This document shows positions 46,494 through 57,281 of a DNA stretch of 61,804 nucleotides, one piece after another. The stretch is from Verrucomicrobiia bacterium. GTDB taxonomy: Bacteria > Verrucomicrobiota > Verrucomicrobiia > Limisphaerales > JADLHS01. The notes under the pieces are model-generated. The model was not told the DNA's origin and did not search any database. It worked only from the letters and a program-made list of their open reading frames with translations. How positions within the stretch are numbered: the first letter of the stretch is position 1; every line of letters begins with the position of its first letter. The position numbers and the translations under genes are program-made. The DNA lies in NCBI GenBank assembly GCA_011525685.1, contig WYBW01000076.1, forward strand, positions 1 through 61,804. The letters run 5' to 3'.

Positions 46494-49400
46494 TCATGGG
46501 AGCAACACGCGGAAGTACAAGGCTGCCCCGGTGGGAGTCACTGTGTGCGAAGGCGGGTTGGCGCCGGTCACCGTCGTCCAGACCGCATCCGCCCCCACGC
46601 TGCCGGACTGCTGCAACGTACCCGCATCGTAACTGATGACGATATTGTTGCCCGAGCGGCCGATGGTGAGGTTGACCTCGGGTGACACCGTGTCGAAACT
46701 GCGACCGGCCGTGGAGCCCGCCGAGTAGATCTGGGTCACCTCCAACGCCGTGAGCGCTCGTCGCCAGATGCCCAGGTCATCCAGCGTGGCGGTCCCGGAT
46801 TCCGGATATGTTCCCGTGGGATCCTGTCCGATGATCGTTGGAGCTCCGGTGTCCACGTTGCCCAACGTGGTGATATCCGTCACCCCCACGCATACGCCGT
46901 CGAGATAGGTGTTGGCCTTCTTGGCTGCCCGGTCCACCACCAGCACGAAATGGTGCCATTCCCCGTTGTTGATGGAGTTGGCCGGTCCATTCACGTTGAA
47001 GTTGTTGACTCCGTCGTTGAGACACCACTGCCAGCCGCCCGTTTCGTAGGTCGGCCCGAGGTCCCAACCCGGGTTGTTCATGGAGTTGGTGGCAGTGCCG
47101 ATGAACGGCAAATCCGGAGGGGTAGCGCCTTGGGGCAATTTCACCCACAGGCCGACCGTGAAGCTCGAACTGCCGCCGAACTGGAGATCCGCCGGCGCAC
47201 CCAGCGTGACATAGTCGTAAATGGCGCTGCTGGTGTCAGTGGTGTACTGCAGGGCCTCCGCGCCAATCAAGCCTTGGACGAAGGCGGGCGAGCCGACCGG
47301 CGTGCCGTTGTTGTTGCGACCGGAGGAATCATTCGGATTGCCATCAAACCGGAGATGCAGCACGAGGTCGTTGGTCACATTGGCGTAACCCACCGGATTG
47401 ATGACGGTCAGATTCACGCTCTGCGAACTCACGCCCGCACCATTCGTCGCCCACAGCGTGTAGGTGCCGCTGTCGCTGACCGCCGTGCTGGGGATGGTCA
47501 GGCTGGCGGTGGTCTGGCCGACGATGGGTTCCGAGCCTTTGTACCACTGCAAGGTGATGGGCACCGAGCCCTGGACGATGGTGTTGAAGCGCACGCTCGT
47601 GCCGGTGACGACAGTCTGCGGAATGAAGTCGCCGATGAAATAGGGCGGCGTGGTGGTGCCGAATCTGGCCTCAAAGCGAGCAAGAATCTCGGCCCCCGCC
47701 AACTCCCTTCCATATACGGCCACTTCATCCACCTCGCCGTCAAAGAAACGTTCAGCCAAAACGGTGGCACTCAGTCCGCGGGCGCCAATGATGAAGGGGC
47801 CTGAAGTGTTGACACTGGAGCCCGTCCAGACAAACCCGTCCGTCTGGCCGTTGACGTAGTAACTATATGGGTAAGCGGTACCGCCAATCACCCGGTTTCC
47901 GTTGTACCTGATGACCAGGTGAGTCCATTGGCCCGGCGAAACCAAGGCCGCAGTGTTCCCATTGTCATAGATGGGAGCGTAACCCGAGGGACCGAATCCG
48001 CCCCAGGTTCCGCCGGTTGTCTGCCACCACCACCCGTTATTGCCGAAGGTGCTGGAAAGCGGCGCCTGGCCGGTCAGGACGGATGTCTTCACCCACGCTT
48101 CCACGGAGAACACGGCCGCGTTCAAATCCGCGGAGTAAGGAATCATGCCAATGCCCTGGCCGGTTGCGGAGAAGGAAGCGGCCGTGCTGGCGCTTCCAGC
48201 GATGGCACCAGCCACCCCAAGCGTGGGCAGCGGCCCGGAGCCGGTCGCATTGGTATAAAAGCCATCGTGGCGGCCCATACCGTCGAACAAGTTGGTCGAG
48301 CCGGATGGCTCATCCAGCCGCCACCAAGCCTGCGGACCGCCGTTGACGATCAACGCCTCGTAGCTGCCAGCGGCGGGGGCGGGAATGGTAATCGCCACCG
48401 GGCCATTGGAGGTCGCACCAACGGAGTTGGTGATGGAAACCGAGTAGTTTCCGGCGTCCGCAGTTGTGATCCGAGGGATGGTATAACTTGGCCCGGTCGC
48501 CGCCGAAATGGGCACCTCGTTCTTATACCACTGGTATTTCAGTCCGCCACCGGTGGCGGAAACTGCCAGACTTAACGTTCCGGTGGGATACAGCGTGCGG
48601 TCAAAGAAACCTTGCACCGCCGTGATGGTCGGCTGGGTGGGCGTGACGACCGTCACCGCAACTTGCTGGCTGGTTGCATCCGTACCAAAGCCATTCGCGA
48701 TGGTGACCTCGTAAATTCCGCTATCGCTGAGGCTGGCGCTGGCGATCGTCAAGACCCCATTCGTCGTGGTGGCCACAGTGGTGCTGTTTCTCCGCCAGGT
48801 GTACGTCAAGGCTGGGGTTCCTCCCGCGTCCACCGAGAGGACCAACGGGTCGCCGGCCGCCACCGCGTCGGTGGGACCTTGCAGGTCGGTGAAGATTCTG
48901 GGCGGCACGCCGCCGACCGCCGCCGCGTATTGGGTGTACAACTCGCCGGCGGAAAGCGAACGATTGAAAATCGCCACCTCGTCAATATCGCCATTGAAAT
49001 TGCGATTGGCGAACCCGGCCGCCGCTCCCACGAGCGTTGCCTGGGCAAAGGGCTGGTTCAGGTGGTTCACGTTGAAGGAATTGGTCATGCTGGACCAGTT
49101 CGCATAATTGTTGACGTCACAGATGTAGATGGAAGCCTCCGAAGGCTGGATGACGAGGGCGGCGAACGCCCACTGCGAATCGGGCAGCGCCGGCAGACCA
49201 AAGTCCGAGGTCGGGCTGATGCCGTAGTTGTTACCGTTCCAGATGTAGCCGAGGCCAAGCCCGCCATTGACCTGGTCAATGGTCAGTCCCGAGGCGTTGG
49301 CGCCACTGCCGTGGAGCACCAGCCCGGTGCCGATGGGCTGCGATCCCACCGCCCGAAGCCAGCAGGAGATTGTCACCGTATTGGCATTGAGGCCGAGCGC

Positions 49401-50420
49401 CGGAATTCGCACCACACCTCCGCCAGCATTGAAGCCCACCGCTTTGTTGGCCGCGTCGAACCCCGCAAAGTCGGGTGTGGCCGGCCCGTTCACACCAGCT
49501 TGGGCGTTGTAGATGTAGAGTCCGTTGGCGGCGGCTCCCAAAGTGCCCAAATTGGCGGCCGGCGGATCAATCGCTTCCTGATACCGGTGATAAAGCACCG
49601 GAGCATCGGCCAGCACGGTGGCGGCGTAAGTGGCGGGAGCGGTAGTAGCGGCATTGTAGTGGGCTGCCACCTGAGTCGGGGAAAGAGCCGTGGTGTACAT
49701 CGCCGCCTCCGCTGCCTCTCCTGGGAAATGGAAGGTGTTGTCGCTTCGACAACCAACAGTGAACGCGGCGCTCACATTCGGCACATACGCCGCCGGGGCA
49801 TTGGTAACTTGGACGCCGTTCATATACAAAGCCGCTGTCGTCCCATCGTAGGTCAGCACCAGATGATACCACGTGCCGGCCGGGCCGGTGAGCGGGGCGG
49901 CCAACTGAACGGTCTGCACCGCGCCGTTCTGGTTGAACATCCGGACCACAAAGGCGCTCCCGGCGCCAAACACCCCTCCGTCGTCCTGGGCCAGATACCA
50001 CCCGCTACGAGGGCTGGCCATCACTACGGATGAGGCGACATAGCGGAACGCTGGCACAATCGCTGGGTTGACCCACAATTCCACGCTGAAGCTGTTGCCA
50101 TTCAGACCGGCAACCCACGGAGTGGTCACCGACTGTGACCCCCCGTCAAGACCCACCGCCGTGCTGCCCGCAAACGGACCTGGCAGTCCGCGGATCGGGA
50201 AATTGACGTAATTGCCGAGGCCGCTCGCGCCGAGTGAACCGGCGTTGGCGGCGCCGGGGATGTTCTGTGGCTGGAGGGTTTCGTTCAGCCGCCAATACCC
50301 GACCGGGGCTTGTGAAACCAATGTGGATTCGTAATCGGCACGCGCCGAAGGGCTCACGGCCAGCGCTACAAATACCGCTCCGGCGAGGAGGGTTCTGGTC
50401 TTCCAACTCTGAGTCTTCAT
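46494..50420 (-). CDS. Large secreted protein with four LamG and three Ig-like domains
   Basis: A 1308-residue extracellular protein. Signal peptide 1-28 (LLAGAVFVALAVSPSARA). Order: LamG (about 45-240), LamG (about 290-490), two Ig-like domains (about 505-695: YTWRRNSTTVATTTNGVLTI; YQWYKNEVPISAATGPSYTI, each ending DSGIYEV or DAGNYSV), LamG (about 705-920), a third Ig-like domain (LQWYKGSEPIVGQTTASLTI), LamG (about 1010-1220), and a short C-terminal beta segment (GAALYFRVLLP). LamG and Ig folds suggest binding of carbohydrates or other cells. There is no PEP-CTERM or other anchor, so release or attachment by a different route is likely. Related to no other gene in the window except in domain type. 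The substrate is unknown. Confidence 0.92.
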   Translation of the reverse strand: MKTQSWKTRTLLAGAVFVALAVSPSARADYESTLVSQAPVGYWRLNETLQPQNIPGAANAGSLGASGLGNYVNFPIRGLPGPFAGSTAVGLDGGSQSVTTPWVAGLNGNSFSVELWVNPAIVPAFRYVASSVVMASPRSGWYLAQDDGGVFGAGSAFVVRMFNQNGAVQTVQLAAPLTGPAGTWYHLVLTYDGTTAALYMNGVQVTNAPAAYVPNVSAAFTVGCRSDNTFHFPGEAAEAAMYTTALSPTQVAAHYNAATTAPATYAATVLADAPVLYHRYQEAIDPPAANLGTLGAAANGLYIYNAQAGVNGPATPDFAGFDAANKAVGFNAGGGVVRIPALGLNANTVTISCWLRAVGSQPIGTGLVLHGSGANASGLTIDQVNGGLGLGYIWNGNNYGISPTSDFGLPALPDSQWAFAALVIQPSEASIYICDVNNYANWSSMTNSFNVNHLNQPFAQATLVGAAAGFANRNFNGDIDEVAIFNRSLSAGELYTQYAAAVGGVPPRIFTDLQGPTDAVAAGDPLVLSVDAGGTPALTYTWRRNSTTVATTTNGVLTIASASLSDSGIYEVTIANGFGTDATSQQVAVTVVTPTQPTITAVQGFFDRTLYPTGTLSLAVSATGGGLKYQWYKNEVPISAATGPSYTIPRITTADAGNYSVSITNSVGATSNGPVAITIPAPAAGSYEALIVNGGPQAWWRLDEPSGSTNLFDGMGRHDGFYTNATGSGPLPTLGVAGAIAGSASTAASFSATGQGIGMIPYSADLNAAVFSVEAWVKTSVLTGQAPLSSTFGNNGWWWQTTGGTWGGFGPSGYAPIYDNGNTAALVSPGQWTHLVIRYNGNRVIGGTAYPYSYYVNGQTDGFVWTGSSVNTSGPFIIGARGLSATVLAERFFDGEVDEVAVYGRELAGAEILARFEARFGTTTPPYFIGDFIPQTVVTGTSVRFNTIVQGSVPITLQWYKGSEPIVGQTTASLTIPSTAVSDSGTYTLWATNGAGVSSQSVNLTVINPVGYANVTNDLVLHLRFDGNPNDSSGRNNNGTPVGSPAFVQGLIGAEALQYTTDTSSAIYDYVTLGAPADLQFGGSSSFTVGLWVKLPQGATPPDLPFIGTATNSMNNPGWDLGPTYETGGWQWCLNDGVNNFNVNGPANSINNGEWHHFVLVVDRAAKKANTYLDGVCVGVTDITTLGNVDTGAPTIIGQDPTGTYPESGTATLDDLGIWRRALTALEVTQIYSAGSTAGRSFDTVSPEVNLTIGRSGNNIVISYDAGTLQQSGSVGADAVWTTVTGANPPSHTVTPTGAALYFRVLLP

Positions 50421-50661
50421 GGTGGGATGGGGTTTGGTTTGGTTACTTTGGTTACTGCGAGATCCGATTTCAACTGACTGGTTTCAAATCTGTTCTCCGT
50501 CCACCCTTCACACCCCAGCGATAACGACAACCGCAAACACCAAACGGATTTGTGGGGTGTCAATGTCGCGGAAGGATTCTGAGAGCCACTGTTGGCCGCA
50601 TACAAACCGGTCCTGCGGAACGAAGCGGCACTTTCATTGTCTGGGTTGAGTTCTTGTTCCC

Positions 50662-51573
50662 TTACTTCCGCTCGGTGCTGACTTCCTGCAGCCAAGCCAC
50701 GTCCACATTGCCCGGGGTCGAGAACGAGGGAGCGTGAGGCATGATCGGACCCAGCGGCGGCGTGGTGCGGCTGTCCCGCCATCGCTTGATCTCGGCGTGT
50801 CCATCCGCAAAGGAGAATCCGGCAGCCAGCCCATGATACATTCCCGGGAGGTCTCCCAGTTGATAAAGCGAAGGGTTGTGGGGGTAGTAGCCACTCATGA
50901 TCGCCATGAAGTTGCTCCAGTTGACGCGGTCTTCCCGCATGTCGAGAAAGACGAAAATCTTCGCTGGCACTTTGATGGTCGCCAGTTTCGGATAGATCAT
51001 GTAGCCATCCGCGAAGGACCAGCCCCCGGCGGTGCCGTTGGGCAACGGGTCCCGCCCGACCTGCGGCGCAAAGCCGCCCACATAAAGGTTCATGGACATG
51101 GTGAGAATCCGCGGCCGGATTCCGGAGGCGGTCCTCACCACAGATCGGTCTGAAGGACATTTGTAGAGCGCCTGGTTTTTGGCGTAAGGCCAGAGCGGCC
51201 GCCGCATCATGTCGTAAGCCGGATCCCAGTTGGCGCGATTCCCACCGTCATCATCCATGTGCGCGCCAGACCACGCAAAGTCGTCCGGCCAGTTCGACGA
51301 TCCTCCCGGCGGCGCACTCGCTCCGGTGGACGTGCTGGCGTAGGTGAGCACGTCGCGGCTGTCCTCGGCGTACATCCGCCACGCGAAAGCCAACTGGCGG
51401 TGGTTGTTCATGCAATGGATGCCTTGAGCCTTGGACTTGGCCCTCGACAAGGCCGGCAGCAACATGGCGGCAAGGATCGCGATGATGGCGATGACGACCA
51501 GTAATTCGATCAGGGTAAATCCCCGGGAACCAAACCGGGAGTTATGGTTGAGAGCGCAGGAGGTTCTCTTCAT
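50662..51573 (-). CDS. Pseudopilin with prepilin N-methylation signal
   Basis: A 303-residue protein. The N-terminus has [20 protein letters not shown], the type IV prepilin/pseudopilin cleavage site (G|FTLIE) and the hydrophobic helix that packs in the pilus core. The body contains [24 protein letters not shown] (Cys) and [20 protein letters not shown], the H-X9-DG motif of the family expanded in planctomycetes and verrucomicrobia. These proteins are probably substrates of a general-secretion or type II-like pseudopilus; no assembly genes are nearby. It lies about 240 bases upstream of the LamG/Ig gene on the same strand, so their linkage is possible but not certain. Start ATG at 51573. Confidence 0.92.
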   Translation of the reverse strand: MKRTSCALNHNSRFGSRGFTLIELLVVIAIIAILAAMLLPALSRAKSKAQGIHCMNNHRQLAFAWRMYAEDSRDVLTYASTSTGASAPPGGSSNWPDDFAWSGAHMDDDGGNRANWDPAYDMMRRPLWPYAKNQALYKCPSDRSVVRTASGIRPRILTMSMNLYVGGFAPQVGRDPLPNGTAGGWSFADGYMIYPKLATIKVPAKIFVFLDMREDRVNWSNFMAIMSGYYPHNPSLYQLGDLPGMYHGLAAGFSFADGHAEIKRWRDSRTTPPLGPIMPHAPSFSTPGNVDVAWLQEVSTERK

Positions 51574-52280
51574 AAACTCATCATTACGGTGGATTCACTC
51601 GCACAAGGAGGGCGTGACTTGCATTCGTCGGGCAGAAGTTCCGGGTTGCCTGCCACGCGGGCCGCGGCAACGAACGATCCATGCCCCAAGCCTTTAACGC
51701 AAGTGAACACATACGAACGTGCTGGACTTTTGCAGAACCCAGGTTCAGACGCAACTAAAAAATCACCAGAATGGCTCATTAACGCCATAATCCACCGGTC
51801 CGTCCGGCCAGTCCCAGGTTCGCAATATTGCCACAGCCGGCTGCGCGCACGACCACGGCAACCCGAGGCCCGGCGGTTTTTGACCACCGACTCCCGCTCT
51901 GCTTGATCCGGGCAAGCCGTGAAAACCCAAAAGCACTTGGAATACCACCTTCGCGCCGGACGATCCACCGCTTACCGCTGCGCGCTCGGACTGAAATTGC
52001 GAGCCCTACCACGAATCGCGTTTCGTGGGATCCAAAACGCTTCGGGCAGGGGTTTATCCAACGAGCCTTGACTCAGCCGTCCTGCCGCCCATTTCATTCT
52101 TCATCAGAAACCGAGGCAAGCCGCTGCTCAGTTTTGGTCGGCTTGAGCAATTTGAACAACTCGCTGGCCTTCCAAGGCCGACTGGATCGCTGACCCATGA
52201 AAGCACTCCCCCGCAACTTGACCTGCTGACCGATTGGGAAGGCTCGAGTGAGTGGACAAAACCGCAAGTTGCGGGAGGTT
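51574..52280. other. Long spacer without a recognised gene
   Basis: About 700 bases between the pseudopilin and the tRNA gene. Open frames here are of atypical composition and overlap the tRNA or the pseudopilin's leader, so none is supported. It may hold the pseudopilin promoter (minus) near 51574-51700; no strong repeats were noticed apart from ordinary short words. Confidence 0.5.
52262..52274 (-). terminator. Small terminator after the tRNA gene
   Basis: CCGCA/TGCGG stem with a 3-base loop (minus strand), followed by TTTT, 7 bases beyond the tRNA 3' CCA. Confidence 0.5.
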
Positions 52281-52365
52281 TGGTGCGCATGGCAGGACTT
52301 GAACCTGCACGCCTTACGGCACTACCACCTCAAAGTAGCGCGTCTGCCAATTCCGCCACATGCGC
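52281..52365 (-). tRNA. tRNA-Leu (anticodon GAG)
   Basis: An 85-base class II tRNA on the minus strand. Acceptor arms GCGCATG (52365-52359) and CATGCGC (52291-52285) pair fully, the D-arm has GCGGAATTGGCAGACGC, the anticodon stem CTACT/GGTAG encloses TTGAGGT (anticodon GAG, reading CUC/CUU), the variable arm includes TGCCGTAAGGCG, and the T-arm has GCAGGTTCAAGTCCTGC. The 3' ACCA (52284-52281) is encoded. Confidence 0.96.
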
Positions 52366-52483
52366 ACTGGACGCGCAAAGTGAAAACCTCCCGCACGCCC
52401 AGCGCAAGTTCAAACTGGACGGTCCAGCACGTCTGGCGGTCGCCTTGTTCCGAATCCAGAGGCTTGCTTCCAGCCTCAAGGAC

Positions 52484-53982
<1,499 letters not shown>

Positions 53983-53986
<4 letters not shown>

Positions 53987-54627
53987 GGCTTTGCTTTTGT
54001 TGGAATAAGCAATTTCTGGTTCACTTGAAGTTTGGTTGGCTCAACTTTTGGATTCGCTTGCAACAAGGCTTTGAGGCCAACGCCGTGGTCGAGTGCGATT
54101 TTCGAAAGCGTGTCACCCAATTTTACGGTGTAGGTTTGCGTTCCGGCTTCAGGGCTGCGAGACCGACCGCTGGCAACGCGCTTCTCATATCGAGTTCTGG
54201 CATCCCGATTGAGCTCTTCAAAAATGTCCTTCCCGAATCTTTGCCTGATGGCGGCTGTGGAGACCTCGTTATAACCGTCCATATAAGCCAGCAACTCACT
54301 CGTCACGATACAGCCCGCGATGGGCTGCAAAGCCGCATCACAGCGCTCCTGGAGCAATTGTTTGTAATCCGTCCGGTCTGGTGATGGTAATCCGGCTGTT
54401 TTGACGATTAGAACGCCGTTGCTCAAGTCGCGTCGTGCCTCGGCCATTCCCAACTCACGAGCCGCAGCGCAGTTGGTGAGGTGACCCCATGCGTCTTTGT
54501 CGGGTGACTGGGAACTGGAAATTCCCGCACGGCACAGCATTGCCATGGTGATGGCTACAAAGAATGCCACCACCTCCGATGCAGTCCTCGCAAAATGGCG
54601 GCGGTGATGCTCACTGATTGTGCTCAT
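53983..54627 (-). CDS. LysM-domain exported protein
   Basis: A 214-residue protein. ATG at 54627 is chosen over the earlier GTG at 54636 because GAGGTG (54634-54639) sits 6 bases before it, overlapping the upstream stop. A hydrophobic helix (VVAFFVAITMAMLCRAGI) near residues 18-36 acts as signal or anchor. The middle (about 45-140) has no recognised domain and contains AAARELGMAEARRDL and CDAALQPIAGCIVT. The C-terminus is one LysM domain (YTVKLGDTLSKIALDHGVGL ... LLIPTKAKP), which binds peptidoglycan or related glycan. Insertion of a LysM gene between the normally paired DUF1549 and DUF1501 genes is unusual, and both boundaries are tightly spaced. Confidence 0.85.
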
Positions 54628-54633
54628 GACTTG

Positions 54634-54639
54634 CACCTC
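54634..54639 (-). promoter_or_regulatory. Ribosome-binding site overlapping the DUF1553 stop
   Basis: GAGGTG on the minus strand overlaps the stop codon of the upstream gene and precedes the LysM ATG by 6 bases. It favours ATG at 54627 over GTG at 54636. Confidence 0.7.
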
Positions 54640-57133
54640 AATAGATCAACTGAAACTCCGGCAACATGGCCAAGGCCCACATCAAATCTTCCACACCCGA
54701 CCGCTGCGCCGGCTGGCCGATCAACTCCCGCGCCGCGGACAATTCCTTGGGGGTCGGGCTGCGGCCCAGCGCCGTCCAATAAAGTTCCTTCGCCAGATCG
54801 CTGCTGGAAGCGCCGTTTTGCTCCGCCAGCAGCTTCTCCGCTCCCCGGCCGAGAATGTGGGACAACTCCGCGCCATTGGTCAGCTCGAGCGCCTGCAACG
54901 TGGTCGCGGCCGAGGCGCGAACCGTGATCACCTGTTCGCGATTCGGCCGGCCCAGCGCCACCTGCAAACTGTCCGCCGCCACCAACGCCGCGCGAACCTC
55001 CCCGTAACCGGTCCGTGCCAGAGCCTGTTGGGCGAAGTTCGCGGGCACGTTCCAAGGCGGCATCGTCACGTCGCCCAGCACCGCTACGGGTTGCCATCGG
55101 TCCGGCGACACCTGCGGCCGGTTCCAATCATCGGCGCGCGACGACCACCCCCAGGATTCGTCGGAACCAAAGTCCATGATGTTCGCTCCCGCGCGAAGCC
55201 GGGCCACCAGCAGCAGGCCGGCGGGATTCTCGGTGCCCGGCACGGCCTCGCCCTCCTTCGGGTCAGCATTGTTGGGCAACCGGTTCACCGCCCTGACCGC
55301 AATGAAGTTTGCGCCCTCCTTCAACCGCGAGCGGATGTCGAAAACATAGGACCGGGTGTGATCATCGCCGTCCCCCACACGCTGGCCATTGACCTGAAGC
55401 TGGAAGGTATTGTCGCACCGCACGACCACCGCCGCCTCAGTGGGCAGTTCCGCCACCGAGAATTCTTTCCGCAAATAGACCGTGCCCGCCTTGGCTTTAC
55501 TGGCCGCGTCCGGCTCGTTCCAAATCCACTTGGGGGTCACGGCGGGGGTTTGCGTCGCTTTCGCGCCGGTCTTGCCGCCTTCCAGCGGCAGATTCACGGC
55601 CGGTGTGGCATAACCAATCCGGGTCACCGCCGTCAGCGCGTCCCGGAATTGTTCCGCCGACATGCGGCGCACGATCGGACCGCGGAAGACGAACTCCTTC
55701 TCCAACACCTCGGTGGCTGCCACCGAGGGCAACTGATACGCGCGCGACGTCAGCAACAATTCGATCACGTGCTTGGCGTCGTAACCGTGATCCGCGAAAT
55801 CCTCGGCCAGCCAGTCGAGCAAGTCCACGTTCCACGACGGGTTTTCCATTTCATCCACCGGCTCGACCAAACCGTGGCCAAAGAACTTTTGCCAGAGCCG
55901 GTTCACGAACGTGCGCGTCAGCCGGCCGTCCTGCCGGTGCGTGATGAGTTGCGCCAGTTGCTTGAGCCGCGCCGCCTTGTCGGCCTGTGAATCAATCTCG
56001 CCCAGTTGCGGATAGATGAATCGCAACGCCGCGGTCTTGCCGGTGGGCTTGTCGCACAGCACCATCTCCAGCGGGCCGTCGCTGTAAATTCCCGCCAGCC
56101 CGTAGGCGTCGGCCAGCGTCCAGTCATCAATGAAACTGTCGTGGCAGGAGGCGCACTTGAGGTTCACGCCCATGAACACCTGGGAAACGTTCTGCGCCGC
56201 CTGCATCTGCGGCGTCTGGCTGGCGTTGACCACCCCGCGCCAGACGATGCCTTTGGTGAAACCTTCCGATTCCGGTTTGGGATCCACCAACTCCGCCACG
56301 AAGCGGTCGTACGGCATGTTCCTCACGAGCGCCGCGTAAAGCCAGTGCGTGATCTGCTTGCGGCCGCCGTCAATGTAACCCGTGCCCCGATAATCATTCC
56401 GCAACATGTCGTTCCAGAACGTCATCCAGTGAATCGCGTAATTCTCGTTGTCGGCCAGCAGCCGGCGCACGAGTCGCGCGCGCTTGTCCCCGCGCTTGTC
56501 CGCGAGAAATTCCTCCAGTTCCTCCGGCGGCGGCAGCAGGCCCAGCACATCGAGATAAACCCGCCGGGCATACGTGCGATCATCCACGATCCTGGGGGCC
56601 TTGATCTTCTGGGCGGCAAAATAGGCGTCCATGAACCGGTCCACCGGGTTCGCGTCGCGCTCGCGGCTTGCGGGCAGTTCCGGCCTTCGCGCCACCAGAT
56701 TGATCGGCTCCCGTTTGCCGAAAGAGACGCCGGCATCCCAGGCCACGCCCTGGTCAATCCACGCCCGCAACAGGCCGACCTGTTCCCGCGTGAGCTTCGT
56801 GCCCTTCTGCGGCATCACATTGTCGGGATCGAACCCCATGACCAGCTCGATGAGATAACTCTCGGCGCTCTGGCCGGGAACGATCGCCTCGCCGCTGTGA
56901 CCGCCCTGGATCGTGGTCTCGCGCGAATCAATCCGGTAACCGCCCCGGTCGCGTCCCCGGCCATGACATTTGATGCAACTTGCTTCAAGAATCGGTTTGA
57001 TCTCCTGGCTGAAATTGACCTTGTGCGCGGCGGGAGGTGGAAGCTGCGCCAACTGCTCGGCCGTCAGCGCGGCCTTTCCGCTCAGGGACGTGCCCACAAG
57101 CAGCAGGGCAATCCAGTGTGACCAGTGGTTCAT
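54638..57133 (-). CDS. PSCyt1 / DUF1549 / DUF1553 multidomain protein
   Basis: An 831-residue exported protein. ATG at 57133 (MNHWSHWIALLLVGTSLSGK) opens a signal peptide; a longer frame upstream lacks one. The planctomycete cytochrome-c-like domain comes first with haem motif CIKCHGRGRDRGG (about 45-50). DUF1549 follows (YARRVYLDVLGLLPPPEELE, NYAIHWMTFWNDMLRNDYRG) with a second CASCH motif (NLKCASCHDSF), then DUF1553 (TRTFVNRLWQKFFGHGLVEP, RRMSAEQFRDALTAVTRIGY). Inside DUF1553 lies a beta-sandwich insertion (VYLRKEFSVAELPTEAAVVV). The paired DUF1501 protein is two genes downstream. The two proteins are thought to act together outside the cytoplasm, probably in breakdown of complex glycans, but the reaction is unknown. 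Two haem sites suggest electron transfer. Confidence 0.93.
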   Translation of the reverse strand: MNHWSHWIALLLVGTSLSGKAALTAEQLAQLPPPAAHKVNFSQEIKPILEASCIKCHGRGRDRGGYRIDSRETTIQGGHSGEAIVPGQSAESYLIELVMGFDPDNVMPQKGTKLTREQVGLLRAWIDQGVAWDAGVSFGKREPINLVARRPELPASRERDANPVDRFMDAYFAAQKIKAPRIVDDRTYARRVYLDVLGLLPPPEELEEFLADKRGDKRARLVRRLLADNENYAIHWMTFWNDMLRNDYRGTGYIDGGRKQITHWLYAALVRNMPYDRFVAELVDPKPESEGFTKGIVWRGVVNASQTPQMQAAQNVSQVFMGVNLKCASCHDSFIDDWTLADAYGLAGIYSDGPLEMVLCDKPTGKTAALRFIYPQLGEIDSQADKAARLKQLAQLITHRQDGRLTRTFVNRLWQKFFGHGLVEPVDEMENPSWNVDLLDWLAEDFADHGYDAKHVIELLLTSRAYQLPSVAATEVLEKEFVFRGPIVRRMSAEQFRDALTAVTRIGYATPAVNLPLEGGKTGAKATQTPAVTPKWIWNEPDAASKAKAGTVYLRKEFSVAELPTEAAVVVRCDNTFQLQVNGQRVGDGDDHTRSYVFDIRSRLKEGANFIAVRAVNRLPNNADPKEGEAVPGTENPAGLLLVARLRAGANIMDFGSDESWGWSSRADDWNRPQVSPDRWQPVAVLGDVTMPPWNVPANFAQQALARTGYGEVRAALVAADSLQVALGRPNREQVITVRASAATTLQALELTNGAELSHILGRGAEKLLAEQNGASSSDLAKELYWTALGRSPTPKELSAARELIGQPAQRSGVEDLMWALAMLPEFQLIY

Positions 57134-57281
57134 CGCCGCCAAATCTAACCGGCCCGCCGCCGTCATGCAACAGTCCTGAACAACGCTCAAGGTGATGACA
57201 ATAGGATTGAATGTGGCTGCGGTTGGCTCATTCTTCCGCTGCGTCGGCGTTCGCCGGCTGGATGACGGAACCGTGAAACGG

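Noticed and set aside
51570..51968. A 132-codon minus-strand open frame upstream of the pseudopilin
   Set aside because: No signal, domain or ribosome site; it would overlap the pseudopilin start. Treated as spacer.
52281..52365. tRNA as an integration site for a mobile island
   Set aside because: No integrase and no partial tRNA copy were found in the window.
54620..57121. Plus-strand open frames of 456 and 371 codons
   Set aside because: Antisense to the PSCyt1/DUF1549/DUF1553 gene; no domain seen.
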